A DNA stretch of 64,000 bases from Bifidobacterium bifidum ATCC 29521 = JCM 1255 = DSM 20456 (GCF_001025135.1 NZ_AP012323.1:1054001-1118000); one strand, 5' to 3'; counted from the stretch's first letter, positions 40,347 to 49,684 are shown. Made by a program: numbers and translations. Notes: a model not told the origin generated them from the letters alone.

Positions 40347-40967
40347 GTGAACGGGACATGCGAATACTGTGGAAGCGCGATGGATGCGGCAGGACGCGGC
40401 AGGCCGCGCCGCTACTGCTCCGACCGCTGCCGCACCGCCGCCATGCGCGAGCGGCGGGCCGGGCGCAACGCGATACCGTACGAGATGACGCACGCCGACC
40501 GGTGGCTGCGCTGGAAGCGCGTCACACGCGGCGACGGCACCACCAAGCGGCCCATCACCATCGCGGGCCGTCCCGCGTCCAGCACCGACCCGGCCACATG
40601 GTGCGCATGGTGGGACGCGCTCGGCTCCACAGCGGGCGACGGACTCGGATTCGCACTCGGCGGCGGGTTCGCGTGCATCGACCTCGACCACTGCTACGAC
40701 AGGCGCAACCACCTGACGGACTGGGCCAAAATGCTCCTCGCCCCCGTGGAAGGCAGAACCTACATCGAGACCAGCCCCTCCGGCGACGGGCTGCACATCT
40801 GGGGACGCTGCGCGCCCCGCGCCGGCGTCAGGGCGCGCGGGCTCGTCACCGCAGAGGCGTACAGCCGCGACCGCTACATGACCGTCACCGGCCGCCCATG
40901 GCACCACGCGCCGGCCACGCTCGCCGACCTCACGTTCCTGTTCGACGTGATCGAAAGACTCCGATAG
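40347..40967 (+). CDS. Prim-pol (AEP)-like protein with N-terminal zinc finger
   Basis: 206 residues from GTG 40347. N-terminal finger CEYCGSAMDAAGRGRPRRYC with SDRC. The core (GDGLGFALGGGFACIDLDHC, then YIETSPSGDGLHIWG) is the bifunctional primase/polymerase N-terminal fold with the metal-binding DLDH. Only the N-terminal half of such proteins is present; no helicase follows. Its position at the head of the late operon is unusual for a replication protein. Confidence 0.75.
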   Translation: MNGTCEYCGSAMDAAGRGRPRRYCSDRCRTAAMRERRAGRNAIPYEMTHADRWLRWKRVTRGDGTTKRPITIAGRPASSTDPATWCAWWDALGSTAGDGLGFALGGGFACIDLDHCYDRRNHLTDWAKMLLAPVEGRTYIETSPSGDGLHIWGRCAPRAGVRARGLVTAEAYSRDRYMTVTGRPWHHAPATLADLTFLFDVIERLR

Positions 40968-40986
40968 ACGGGAAGGAGACAATGGC

Positions 40987-41376
40987 ATGCCCACGCCGAA
41001 ACCCACCAAGCACCGCATGCCCACGGGCCTGACCCGCGACGGGCGCGGACAACGCCTATGGCGCGACCTGACCGACAGATGGGAATTCACCGAAGCCGAA
41101 TACCGCGACCTCGAAAACGCCTGCCACACCGCCGACCGCATCGTCAAGGAACGCCGCGCCATCGGCGACGACTACACCGTCGAAGGCAGCCAGGGCCAGA
41201 TCGTCGCCCACCCGCTCCTCGCCCAGCTGCGCGCCGACGAAAACCACCTCTCCAACCTCCTCAACCGGCTCGACATGCCCGAACCCGAAGAACAGGCCGC
41301 CGCCGACACACCCGGAACGAGAAGCGCCCGGATGCGCGCTGTCGCCGACTCCCGCTGGAGCAAGGCGTTCGGCTGA
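40987..41376 (+). CDS. Terminase small subunit (P27-like)
   Basis: 129 residues. LWRDLTDRWEFTEAEYRDLE and GQIVAHPLLAQLRADENHLS are typical of P27-type small terminases, which recognise phage DNA for packaging. The C-terminal RWSKAFG is characteristic. Overlaps terL by one base (TGATG). Confidence 0.85.
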   Translation: MPTPKPTKHRMPTGLTRDGRGQRLWRDLTDRWEFTEAEYRDLENACHTADRIVKERRAIGDDYTVEGSQGQIVAHPLLAQLRADENHLSNLLNRLDMPEPEEQAAADTPGTRSARMRAVADSRWSKAFG

Positions 41377-43178
41377 TGGCACGGCTGCGCAACGACAACG
41401 CGGCCGCACTGATCCCCGACAGGACACGCGAACTCGCCGAGATCGCCGACTGGTACCGCCGCGCGCTCGCCGACGAGCCGGCGCGCCGATGGAACACGGG
41501 CCCGACGCTCATCGGCCCCACGTGGAAGCGCGGGGCGGACGGCGGCTGGCTGCTGCCCGAGCACACGCTCGGATGGGATTTCCTCGCGTGGTGCGGCTAC
41601 TGGCTGCGCGACTCCAAGGCGCGCACCCCATGGAAATGGACGCTCGAGCAGGCGCGCTTCTGGCTGTGGTTCTACGCGCTCGACGACGAGGGCCGACCGT
41701 TGCACGACAACGCGGTGCTCCAACGGCTCAAGGGGTGGGGCAAGGACCCGATGGCCGCCGGCGGCGCGGTCGCCAGCTGCTTCGCGCCGCTCACCTTCGA
41801 CCACTGGGATCCGCGCACCGGCGAGCCGGTGGGGCGTGAGGAGCCGAACGCGTGGGTGCAGGTGTGCGCCGTCAGCCAGGAGCAGACCAAGAACACCATG
41901 AAGCTGCTGCCAAGCCTGATCCCCATGGAGACCAGACGCCACTACGGCATCCAGCTCGGCAAGCTCAACATGTACGCCCTGGGCGACAGCCGCCAGATCG
42001 AGGCCGTCACCAGCTCGCCGCTCGCCCTGGAGGGCGGACGGCCCACGTTCCTGATCCGCAACGAGACCCAGAACTGGAACTCGTCGAACGGCGGACACGA
42101 CATGGACGGCGTGCTCTCCGGCAACGCGGCGAAAAGCGCCGACGGCGTGAACGCGAAGATGCTCGACATCTGCAACGCCTACCGGGACGGCGAGGACAGC
42201 GTCGCGCAGAGGGTGCGCGAGGCGTGGGAGGGCACGCAGGGCGACCCCGACAGCCCCGACAAGGGGCTCAGGCCGAAATACATGGACTTCGGGCTGCTCT
42301 ACGATTCCATCGAAGCCGCCCCGGACACCCCCATGACCGAGGAATCGATCCCCAAGGTCATCGCCGACGTGCGCGGCGACAGCGACTGGCTGTCCACGCG
42401 ACGCATCCTCAAGGAGATCATCAACCCGAAGAACCCCGTCAGCGAATCCCGGCGCAAATGGTTCAACCAATGCCAGGCCCCCGAGGACGCGTACGTGACC
42501 AGCCAGGAATGGGACGCCAACGAACACCCCGAACTCGAACTCGGGGACGGCGAGACCATCGCCATGTTCCTCGACTGCTCCCTGACCGACGACGCCACCG
42601 CGCTCGTCGCATGCCGCATCTCCGACGGGTTCACCAAGCCGCTGGGCCTGTGGCAACGCCCGCCCGGCAAACGCGGCGACGCATGGAAGGTGCCGCGCGA
42701 AGGCGTGGACGACACCGTACGCGAAGCCATGCGACGCTACCACGTCGTCGCCTTCTGGGGAGACCCCAGCCACGTGCTCGACGACGAAACCGGACTGCAC
42801 TACTGGGACCCGCTTTTCGACGCATGGCACCGCGACTACGGGCGCAGGCTCAGACTCTGGGCGCGCCCCGAAGGCCGGGACCGGCACGCCGTCATGTTCG
42901 ACATGGCCCGCCTCGACGTGCAGAAACGCTTCGTCGCCTACGTCGACCAGGCCTACACCGCCATAGCCGACAAGGACTTCCCCCACGACGGCGACGCGCG
43001 CCTGCGCCGGCACATGCTCAACGCGCGCCGCCAACCCACCCGCGCCGGCATGAGCATCGCCAAGGAAGGCCGCGAATCCAAACGCAAGATCGACCTCGCG
43101 TTCTGCGCCATCGCCGCCCGCGGCATGCGCCGCGAATACCTCAACGCCAGAAAACAAGGAGGCGGACAGATATGGTGA
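41376..43178 (+). CDS. Terminase large subunit
   Basis: 600 residues. The ATPase Walker A variant is LKGWGKDPMAAGG; Walker B with catalytic acid is PTFLIRNETQNW. The nuclease domain has its acids in MFLDCSLTDDATALVA, FWGDPSHVLDDE and RKIDLAFCAIAARG. It cuts concatemers and pumps DNA into the procapsid with the portal. Start by TGATG coupling to the small subunit; the end overlaps the portal gene by 7 bases. Confidence 0.92.
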   Translation: MARLRNDNAAALIPDRTRELAEIADWYRRALADEPARRWNTGPTLIGPTWKRGADGGWLLPEHTLGWDFLAWCGYWLRDSKARTPWKWTLEQARFWLWFYALDDEGRPLHDNAVLQRLKGWGKDPMAAGGAVASCFAPLTFDHWDPRTGEPVGREEPNAWVQVCAVSQEQTKNTMKLLPSLIPMETRRHYGIQLGKLNMYALGDSRQIEAVTSSPLALEGGRPTFLIRNETQNWNSSNGGHDMDGVLSGNAAKSADGVNAKMLDICNAYRDGEDSVAQRVREAWEGTQGDPDSPDKGLRPKYMDFGLLYDSIEAAPDTPMTEESIPKVIADVRGDSDWLSTRRILKEIINPKNPVSESRRKWFNQCQAPEDAYVTSQEWDANEHPELELGDGETIAMFLDCSLTDDATALVACRISDGFTKPLGLWQRPPGKRGDAWKVPREGVDDTVREAMRRYHVVAFWGDPSHVLDDETGLHYWDPLFDAWHRDYGRRLRLWARPEGRDRHAVMFDMARLDVQKRFVAYVDQAYTAIADKDFPHDGDARLRRHMLNARRQPTRAGMSIAKEGRESKRKIDLAFCAIAARGMRREYLNARKQGGGQIW

Positions 43179-44578
43179 ACGCATACGAAAACGAAACCCA
43201 AGCGCTCGCCGCCCTGACCGGCCAAGCGCTGCCGGCATGGAACGCGGAACTGCCCCGGCTGGACCGCATCGACCGCTGGTGGCGGTGGAACCCCAAGCCC
43301 ATCCGGCTCAAGAAGGCCACGGCCGAACACCGCATGCTGCGCGACATGGGCCACACGCCATGGCTGCGCCTCGTGGTCACCACGCTCGCCCAGACCCTCT
43401 ACCTGGAGGGCGTGGACGTGCCCGGCGACGACGACAACCACACCCGCGCACGCGAATTCTGGCAACCATGGGACCGCTCGCGCATGACCGCCCGGCAGAT
43501 ACCCCTGCACCAGGCCGCCATCGCCTACGGCACCGCCTACGAGACCGTACGCGCCGCCAACGGGCCCGACGGGATCCGCGCGCGCATCGAATGCTGGAGC
43601 CCGCGCGAGGCCATCGCCCTGTACGACGACCCCGCCCGCGACACATACCCCCAGCTGTTCATGCGACGCCGACGCCTCAACGAAACACGCGAAAGCCTCG
43701 AACTGTGGGACGCATACAACATCTGGACATGGATCCACGCCGACGGCGCGTGGACATTCTCCGACGCCACCCCGCACAACGCGACCGACCCGAACGGACA
43801 ACCCGTCTGCCCAGCTATCCGCTTCACCAACCAGATCGACCTCGAAGGACGCACCCCCGGCGAGGTCGAACCCTACATCGCGCTCGCCAACCGCTTGAAC
43901 AAGGACAACTACGACCGCATGCTCGCCCAGCACTACAACAGCTGGCGCGTGCGCACCGCCACCGGACTGGACATGACCGAACTGTCCGACGCGCAACGCG
44001 AGGACAGGAAGGCCAAACTCGCGCAGGAGGACATCCTCGCCGGCGGGCCGGACGTGAAGTTCGGCACCCTGCCGGAGACCTCGTTGGACAACCTCGTCAA
44101 CGCGCGCCAGGCCGACGTGGAGGAACTCGCCGCCGTCAGCCAGACCCCCACCACCGCGTTCGGCAAGATGGTCAACGTCGGCGACGCGGGCATCGAGGAA
44201 TCCCACGCCGGCTTCTACGCGAAACGCAACGAGCGCCGCAAGTCGTTCGGCGTCGGCCACCTCGACGCGCTGCGCCTCGCCGCCGGCATCGAAGGCCGCA
44301 CCGAAGACGCGGCCAACTTCGACCTGACCCCCTTGTGGGAGGACACCGACACGCGCACCGTCAGCCAGGCCGTCGACGCGCTCGGCAAGGCCAGCAAGAT
44401 GCTCGGCGTGCCGCAGGAGGAGCTCTGGGACATGATCCCCGGCGTCACCAAGACACGAGCCGACTCATGGCGCGCATGGAAGGAGAACCATCCCGACGCG
44501 GACGCCCTGGCCGTTCAGGCGTACGCCAGCCAGCTCGCGCCGGCCACGACCGGAGGCGACGATGGCCTCGACCGGTAA
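43172..44578 (+). CDS. Portal protein
   Basis: 468 residues, SPP1 gp6-like. PLHQAAIAYGTAYETVRAAN, RFTNQIDLEGRTPGEVEPYI and the helical LANRLNKDNYDRMLAQHYNS match the clip and stem regions of siphoviral portals. Forms the dodecameric DNA channel. Start ATG 43172 after AAGGAGGCGG. Confidence 0.9.
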   Translation: MVNAYENETQALAALTGQALPAWNAELPRLDRIDRWWRWNPKPIRLKKATAEHRMLRDMGHTPWLRLVVTTLAQTLYLEGVDVPGDDDNHTRAREFWQPWDRSRMTARQIPLHQAAIAYGTAYETVRAANGPDGIRARIECWSPREAIALYDDPARDTYPQLFMRRRRLNETRESLELWDAYNIWTWIHADGAWTFSDATPHNATDPNGQPVCPAIRFTNQIDLEGRTPGEVEPYIALANRLNKDNYDRMLAQHYNSWRVRTATGLDMTELSDAQREDRKAKLAQEDILAGGPDVKFGTLPETSLDNLVNARQADVEELAAVSQTPTTAFGKMVNVGDAGIEESHAGFYAKRNERRKSFGVGHLDALRLAAGIEGRTEDAANFDLTPLWEDTDTRTVSQAVDALGKASKMLGVPQEELWDMIPGVTKTRADSWRAWKENHPDADALAVQAYASQLAPATTGGDDGLDR

Positions 44579-45776
44579 AGGCGCGCTCCTGACCGACCAA
44601 CACCGCCGACGCCAAGTCAGCCTCGCCATCACCGCCGACAGCCAGGCGCGACGCGCCTGGGACGCCACCCTCGACCTCAACGACCTCACCGGCACGCAGC
44701 CGATCTGGAAACGCACCATGCTCAACCTCATACAGACATGGTGGCGCATCAGCGAACAGGCCGCGCTCGCATACCTGCCGCAATACCGCGAGGCGGAAAC
44801 CGGCGAAGGCCCGGGCATCGAGATCGGCGTGCAGCAGTTCGACCGCCGGCGTGCCGGCGAAAAACTCGACTGGCTCGGATCCACGAACGTGAAATGGCAC
44901 CTCGCCTCCGGAGACACCCCCGAGGACGCCTACCGCAAGGCACGCGAACTGTTCCTCGGCGTCTTCCACGAGGCCGTGCTCACCGGAGGCCGCTCCGCCA
45001 TCGAACACTGGGCGCAACAGGACACACGCGCCATCGGATGGCGGCGCGTATCCGACGGCGACCCCTGCGCGTTCTGCGCAATGCTCGTCACGCGCGGCCC
45101 CGTCTACACCAGCGCAAAGAAAGCCGGCCTGCGCGCCAGCGACGGCAAGAAATACCACCCCCACTGCGGGTGCACCGTCGAGGTCGTCTACGGCGACTGG
45201 GAACCCACCCAGCAGGAACAGCAGTGGATCGACGAATACTACAAGGCCGCCGAAAGCCTGCCCGAACGAACCCCACGCACCGCACAGGACATCCTGCCGA
45301 TCATGCGCCGCAACGGCGCGTTCAGGGACTCCCGATCGATACGCGGAACCAAAACGGCGCTCGCCGCCCGTCGGGCCGAACGGTACGACAGGAAGATCGC
45401 CGGGCTCCGAGACAAGACGCTGAACCACATCCTGCGAGGCGAAGGCGACGGCAGACGCGGCGGCCACCTGTACGGCACCGGAGTCGCCGGGAAAACCGAA
45501 TTCCCGCAGCAATGGGACGAACGGCGAATCGCCACGGCCATCAACCGGACCATCAAAACACCCGACTGGCATATCGACGCTCCCGATCCTAGGGCGTTGC
45601 ATCGATTCGGGAAAACCATAGATGGGGTCCAGATCGAAGTCAAGGCGTACCTGCAGGACGGCGAATACGTCATCGACCGCGCATATCCGGTCGGAGGCGA
45701 AGGCGTGACCAGAAACACCGAAAACGGTAGAATCGACGTGAAGGCAAGCCGGTCGAAGAAGTGGAGGCAACCATGA
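44562..45776 (+). CDS. MuF-type minor head protein fused to an EndoU-like nuclease toxin
   Basis: 404 residues. Residues 1-240 are a phage head-morphogenesis (MuF-like) protein, with the zinc-binding pattern CAFCAMLVTRGPVY (169-182) and HPHCGCTVEVV (199-209). From about 285 the sequence becomes EndoU-like: LNHILRGEGDGRRGGHLYG with His289 and His302, GKTEFPQQWDERRIATAI, and RAYPVGGEGV with the conserved YP. EndoU RNases cut RNA, often tRNA. MuF-toxin fusions are known from temperate phages. The toxin would ride in the virion. An 86-residue gene follows with ATGA overlap. EndoU assignment is by motif memory. Confidence 0.82.
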   Translation: MASTGKGALLTDQHRRRQVSLAITADSQARRAWDATLDLNDLTGTQPIWKRTMLNLIQTWWRISEQAALAYLPQYREAETGEGPGIEIGVQQFDRRRAGEKLDWLGSTNVKWHLASGDTPEDAYRKARELFLGVFHEAVLTGGRSAIEHWAQQDTRAIGWRRVSDGDPCAFCAMLVTRGPVYTSAKKAGLRASDGKKYHPHCGCTVEVVYGDWEPTQQEQQWIDEYYKAAESLPERTPRTAQDILPIMRRNGAFRDSRSIRGTKTALAARRAERYDRKIAGLRDKTLNHILRGEGDGRRGGHLYGTGVAGKTEFPQQWDERRIATAINRTIKTPDWHIDAPDPRALHRFGKTIDGVQIEVKAYLQDGEYVIDRAYPVGGEGVTRNTENGRIDVKASRSKKWRQP

Positions 45777-46033
45777 GCGCCGCATCGGAGCGCATGACGC
45801 GACTCTCCCTCGAATCACTGAAGGTCGTCGAAGGACTCAACCCGGACATCGAGGAAGACGCCATGGAGGAGATCGACTGCGGCGAATGGGACGGGGCAAT
45901 CATGGATGCACTCGATCTGGCACACGACCGCAAGGACCTGTGGCCGAAGTTCCCCGAAGAGGTCAAAGCCATGACCAGAGACCCCGAATGGCCAGACCTC
46001 CACCGCTTCGCATACATGTTCGACCGGACGTAA
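45773..46033 (+). CDS. Candidate immunity protein for the EndoU toxin
   Basis: 86 residues, acidic (NPDIEEDAMEEIDCGEWDGA), translationally coupled to the toxin gene (ATGA) and followed by a terminator. Small, acidic and directly 3' of the toxin domain is what an immunity gene looks like. No family recognised; the role is inferred from position. Confidence 0.6.
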   Translation: MSAASERMTRLSLESLKVVEGLNPDIEEDAMEEIDCGEWDGAIMDALDLAHDRKDLWPKFPEEVKAMTRDPEWPDLHRFAYMFDRT

Positions 46034-46057
46034 CGCGACACCGGTCAACCAAACCCA

Positions 46058-46086
46058 AGCCATCCGCACCACGGGTGGCTTTTTTC
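46058..46086 (+). terminator. Intrinsic terminator after the toxin-immunity pair
   Basis: AGCCA/TGGCT stem with an internal GC pairing and TTTTTT. A terminator inside the late operon suggests that the genes up to here and those after it are expressed partly independently. Confidence 0.7.
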
Positions 46087-46230
46087 ATGCCCAAACACCA
46101 TTCGAGCGGAGGGGCCTTGCGTTTTCCCCCCATTCCAACGCAGATAGGAAAACCGGGAAGCACCCCTCTGCTCATTGCCGGTTATTTCACGACTGCGGAG
46201 GCCCTCCCGGTTCCCCCATCATGCATCATC

Positions 46231-46312
46231 GGCGGGTTGCCGGAGCGGTCGAACGGGCCCGACTGTAAATCGGGCGCATCACGCCACGCAGGTTCGAATC
46301 CTGCGCCCGCCA
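46231..46312 (+). tRNA. tRNA-Tyr(GTA)
   Basis: 82 bases. Acceptor GGCGGGT with GCCCGCC, D-arm GCCGGAGCGGTCGAACGGGC, anticodon stem CCCGA/TCGGG with loop CTGTAAA (anticodon GTA at 46265-46267), a variable arm GCATCACGCC, and T-arm GCAGG-TTCGAAT-CCTGC. Discriminator A; CCA not encoded. It lies between the EndoU pair and the scaffold gene. The DNA 46087-46230 before it has no other gene. Confidence 0.93.
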
Positions 46313-46340
46313 CAACACACACATCACCGAAAGGATCACC

Positions 46341-46904
46341 ATGAGCGACGACAGCACGTTGGAAAACCAGACGAACGAATCGGATGAGGCCGCCATCACG
46401 AAAGGAACCGAACCCGATTCCGCCAACGACGACGCGGACAAGGCCCCGTGGGAGAAGAACGGCGAGGAATTCAGCCCGGAGAAGGCGTGGAATCTCATCC
46501 GCAACCTCAGGGCCGACAACGCCAAGCTCAAGGAAAGCGACGACGCGAAGGCCGTGAAGCTGCGCGAGATCGAGGACGCGAACCTCAGCGAGAAGGAGAA
46601 GGCGGACCGCGACCTCAAGGAGGCGCGGGAGCAGCTCGACGCGATCCGCACGCAGAAGGCATGGGCCGAGGCGATGGCAGAACACCAGTGCCTGACCAAG
46701 GAGGACTTCGACCTCATCGGCGCAGGCTCGCCGCAGGAGGTCAGGGAAAAGGCCGCGAAGCTCGCGGCGCGTCTCGACGCGCAGGCCGTGTCGAAGACGG
46801 ACTCCAACCACATCAACCCGCTGCTGCGGGCCGACCCGACCGGGGGCACGGATCCGACTTCGAAGAAGACGGACGACTGGATGCGCTCGGCGCTGGCCAG
46901 ATAG
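46341..46904 (+). CDS. Capsid scaffold protein
   Basis: 187 residues, acidic and helical: a central coiled coil (ADNAKLKESDDAKAVKLREI, KEKADRDLKEAREQLDAIRT). This composition, and its place just before the major capsid gene, are those of siphoviral scaffold proteins (DUF4355-like). GAAAGGATCACC start site. Confidence 0.83.
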   Translation: MSDDSTLENQTNESDEAAITKGTEPDSANDDADKAPWEKNGEEFSPEKAWNLIRNLRADNAKLKESDDAKAVKLREIEDANLSEKEKADRDLKEAREQLDAIRTQKAWAEAMAEHQCLTKEDFDLIGAGSPQEVREKAAKLAARLDAQAVSKTDSNHINPLLRADPTGGTDPTSKKTDDWMRSALAR

Positions 46905-46933
46905 CGGCATCAACACATCAAAGGAGACATGAT

Positions 46934-47890
46934 ATGGCAGACAATTTCAGCTCGCAGATCCTGCGCGGCGACTTGGGCGGCGCGCTCATCCCCGACGAGA
47001 TCAGCCAGGAGATCATCCAGACGCTTCCGCAGTCCAGCGTGCTGCTTACCCGCGCGCGCCGGGTGCCGATGAGCAGCAAGAAGAAGACGCAGCCGGTGCT
47101 CGCCTCGCTTCCCGAAGCGTACTGGGTGTCCGAAGGCGGACTCAAGCAGACGTCAAAGACCGGATGGGAGGACGTGCAGATCACGGCCGAGGAGCTCGCG
47201 GTGATCGTCCCGATCCCCGATTCGGTCGTGGACGACGCGAAGATCAACCTGTGGGATACGGTCAAGCCGCTCATCGCCGAGGCCATGGGCAAGAAGATCG
47301 ACCAGGCGGGCATCTTCGGCGTGGACAAGCCGTCCACATGGGGCAACGACATCCTCGCCGGCGCCACCGCCGCCGGCACGAACGTCGCGTCCGGCACCGG
47401 AGTCGACCTCGCCGACGACATCGCCATGATCGGCCAGAAGCTCAGCGAGAAGGGCTTCGCGGTCAACGGCTTCGCCTCCCAGCCCGGCCTGAACTGGCAG
47501 CTTGCCCGCCTGCGCGACGCGAACGGCCAGCCGATATACACGCCGTCCGTCGCGGCCGGCAACCCCGCCAGCCTGTACGGCTACCCGCTCAACGAGGTCG
47601 CCAACGGCGCGTGGGACACCACCAAGGCCATGCTGCTCGCGGCCGACTGGACGAAGTTCGTGGTCGGCGTGCGTCAGGACATCACCTACAAGGTCTTCGA
47701 CCAGGGCGTCATCTCCGACACCGCGGGCAACGTGGTGTACAACCTCATGCAGCAGGACGCGCAGGCCATGCGCGTGGTCATGCGCGTCGGCTTCGCCGTC
47801 GCCAACCCGCTCACCCGCATCGCGGCCAAGGGAAGCCAGTATCCGGCCGGCTTCCTCACCCCCGCCGCCTCCAGGAAGGCGGGCAAGTGA
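46934..47890 (+). CDS. Major capsid protein (HK97 fold)
   Basis: 318 residues. IIQTLPQSSVLLTRARRVPM, TAEELAVIVPIPDSVVDDAK (spine and P-domain), GQPIYTPSVAAGNPASLYGY and MRVVMRVGFAVANPLTRIAA at the end are typical of HK97-fold phage capsids. AAAGGAGACATGAT start site at 46920-46933. No delta domain, as a separate scaffold is encoded. Confidence 0.92.
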   Translation: MADNFSSQILRGDLGGALIPDEISQEIIQTLPQSSVLLTRARRVPMSSKKKTQPVLASLPEAYWVSEGGLKQTSKTGWEDVQITAEELAVIVPIPDSVVDDAKINLWDTVKPLIAEAMGKKIDQAGIFGVDKPSTWGNDILAGATAAGTNVASGTGVDLADDIAMIGQKLSEKGFAVNGFASQPGLNWQLARLRDANGQPIYTPSVAAGNPASLYGYPLNEVANGAWDTTKAMLLAADWTKFVVGVRQDITYKVFDQGVISDTAGNVVYNLMQQDAQAMRVVMRVGFAVANPLTRIAAKGSQYPAGFLTPAASRKAGK

Positions 47891-48324
47891 TGACCGCCAA
47901 ACAGGTCAGGTTCGTCACCAACGACGAACCGTTTGACAACCAGAACGTCGCCGAACTGGCCGCGTTCGACGCGGCCGGCAAACCCGTGACCATCACCGGC
48001 GGATCCGCGCCGACCGTGGACACCCTCCACGGCGCGACCGACACCGGCCGGGCCGTGATGAAGGCCACGAACGCCGCCGCGGCACGCTCGGCTATCGGGG
48101 CCGGAACGCCGTACGCGCTGCCCGCCGCCGGCACCGCCATCGGCGGAGTCAAGAAGGCCACGGCCGTCGCCGACCTCGCATCCGCCGCGGACACCGCCGC
48201 CATCATCGCCACGGTCAACGCCGTGCTCGCCGCATTCCGCGCGTCCGGCGCGATGGCCGCGCCCACGTCCGCCGACCAGCCGTCCGAAGTCCAGTCCGCG
48301 GCGATCGTGACGCCCCAACAGTAG
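47890..48324 (+). CDS. Head fibre/decoration-like protein
   Basis: 144 residues, rich in Ala, Thr and Gly. TGRAVMKATNAAAARSAIGA and GTAIGGVKKATAVADLASAA resemble phage head fibre and tail-fibre shaft repeats (the GGVK-xA motif). Overlaps the capsid stop by TGATG. Possibly decorates the capsid. Confidence 0.7.
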   Translation: MTAKQVRFVTNDEPFDNQNVAELAAFDAAGKPVTITGGSAPTVDTLHGATDTGRAVMKATNAAAARSAIGAGTPYALPAAGTAIGGVKKATAVADLASAADTAAIIATVNAVLAAFRASGAMAAPTSADQPSEVQSAAIVTPQQ

Positions 48325-48337
48325 AGGGGACGCTCCC

Positions 48338-48835
48338 ATGGCCGAAAAACCACCGTTCGCCGAACCGGACGCGCTCGCCGAATGGATCGGCGAGGGCATC
48401 GACGCGACCTCGGCGGACTGGAAACGCGCCCGCCGCGTGCTGCGCGCCGCCTCCAACCTCGTACGCACCCAGACCGGCCGCGACTGGCTCAACGACGACG
48501 GGACGCTGGACAACCCGCTGCCCGAACAGCTGGTGGACGTGACCGTCGCGTGCGCCGCACGGTTCTACCTCAACCCGAACGCGGAGACGCAGTGGTCGAG
48601 GCAGATCGACGACGCGATGGACGGCGGCAGCCGCAAGGTCGACGAGCCGGGCATGAGCCTGACCGCCAGCGAAAAAGCCACATTGGCCAAGCTCCTGGCC
48701 GACGCCAGTCCGCTCATCGCGGGCGTCGGCGTCATCTCCACCACGCGCGGGGAACATGCCAGCCAGGACATGTCCCCGTACTGGTCGGAGGACGACGGCC
48801 GGCCCGGATTCCTGCACGCGAGGCTGACCGGATGA
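48338..48835 (+). CDS. Head-tail connector (gp6-like adaptor)
   Basis: 165 residues. WKRARRVLRAASNLVRTQTG and EQLVDVTVACAARFYLNPNA fit the helical DNA-packaging adaptor that docks under the portal. Order capsid-adaptor-stopper supports it. Confidence 0.8.
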   Translation: MAEKPPFAEPDALAEWIGEGIDATSADWKRARRVLRAASNLVRTQTGRDWLNDDGTLDNPLPEQLVDVTVACAARFYLNPNAETQWSRQIDDAMDGGSRKVDEPGMSLTASEKATLAKLLADASPLIAGVGVISTTRGEHASQDMSPYWSEDDGRPGFLHARLTG

Positions 48836-49266
48836 GCGCGGGATTCAGCCCGGCCAGCCTCAGACGGCTGCGCTCCTGGGCGACCGGTCTCATGACCGAC
48901 GAATGCCGGATCGTCAGTCACGGCAGGCCCGTCACGGACCCCCACACCGGGAAGGCGACCAGTCCCGAAACGGTCCGGTACGAGGGCCGGTGCAAAGTGC
49001 AGACCAGCGGCGGCCTCGCCGCAGAGAACACGGAGGGCGGCATCGTCCAGGCCTTGGGCGCGGTCACCCCCGTGTGGTCGCTCTACCTGCATCTGCCCTA
49101 CGGGACCACGGGTCTCTCTCCCGGCGACGTGGCCGAGATCACCGCGGCCACGGACCCGAACCTCAAGGGCAGGAAGTTCCGGCTGCTGAACATGCAGTCC
49201 GAGAAAACGCACGCCACCGCATGCCGGTGGAACGTCAAGGAAGTAGGCAACAGCAATGAGCAGTGA
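48832..49266 (+). CDS. Head closure (stopper) protein
   Basis: 144 residues. The beta-rich middle (YEGRCKVQTSGGLAAENTEG, PGDVAEITAATDPNLKGRKF) matches the small stopper family (DUF6093-like). Overlaps both neighbours. Confidence 0.78.
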   Translation: MSAGFSPASLRRLRSWATGLMTDECRIVSHGRPVTDPHTGKATSPETVRYEGRCKVQTSGGLAAENTEGGIVQALGAVTPVWSLYLHLPYGTTGLSPGDVAEITAATDPNLKGRKFRLLNMQSEKTHATACRWNVKEVGNSNEQ

Positions 49267-49684
49267 CGTCACGATCGACGCCGGCGAGCTGACCGCGTTC
49301 GGCCGCCGGGTCGCCGCCGCTCACGCGATGGCCGGGGTCAGTATCGCCAAGGCCGTGAAGAAGGGGGCTCAGGTCGTCAAGGAGAAAACCCAAAGCGACC
49401 TGAATTCCAGCAGCAACGGCGGATTGCACGTTGTTCGTGTGAGATACGAGTTGGGGACCACCGGCTCGCAGATATACGCGGACATAGGCCCCGAAGATTC
49501 CGGCAAAACCCGCGAACACGGGCACACGGGCCCCACCGTCGCCGCGATCGCCTTCTACGGCACCGCGCGAGGCGGCGGAACGCACAAGCCCCCCGAGCAT
49601 TACGCCGAAGAAGAGTTGCCCACGCTCGCCGAATACGTGGGCGACGCCGCCGACGACATGTTGATAGGAGCCATCGGATTATGA
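49256..49684 (+). CDS. HK97 gp10-like neck protein
   Basis: 142 residues. AVKKGAQVVKEKTQSDL, a basic helix, then a beta segment and HYAEEELPTLAEYVGDAADD are the pattern of HK97 gp10-family tail-terminator/neck proteins. Confidence 0.82.
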   Translation: MSSDVTIDAGELTAFGRRVAAAHAMAGVSIAKAVKKGAQVVKEKTQSDLNSSSNGGLHVVRVRYELGTTGSQIYADIGPEDSGKTREHGHTGPTVAAIAFYGTARGGGTHKPPEHYAEEELPTLAEYVGDAADDMLIGAIGL

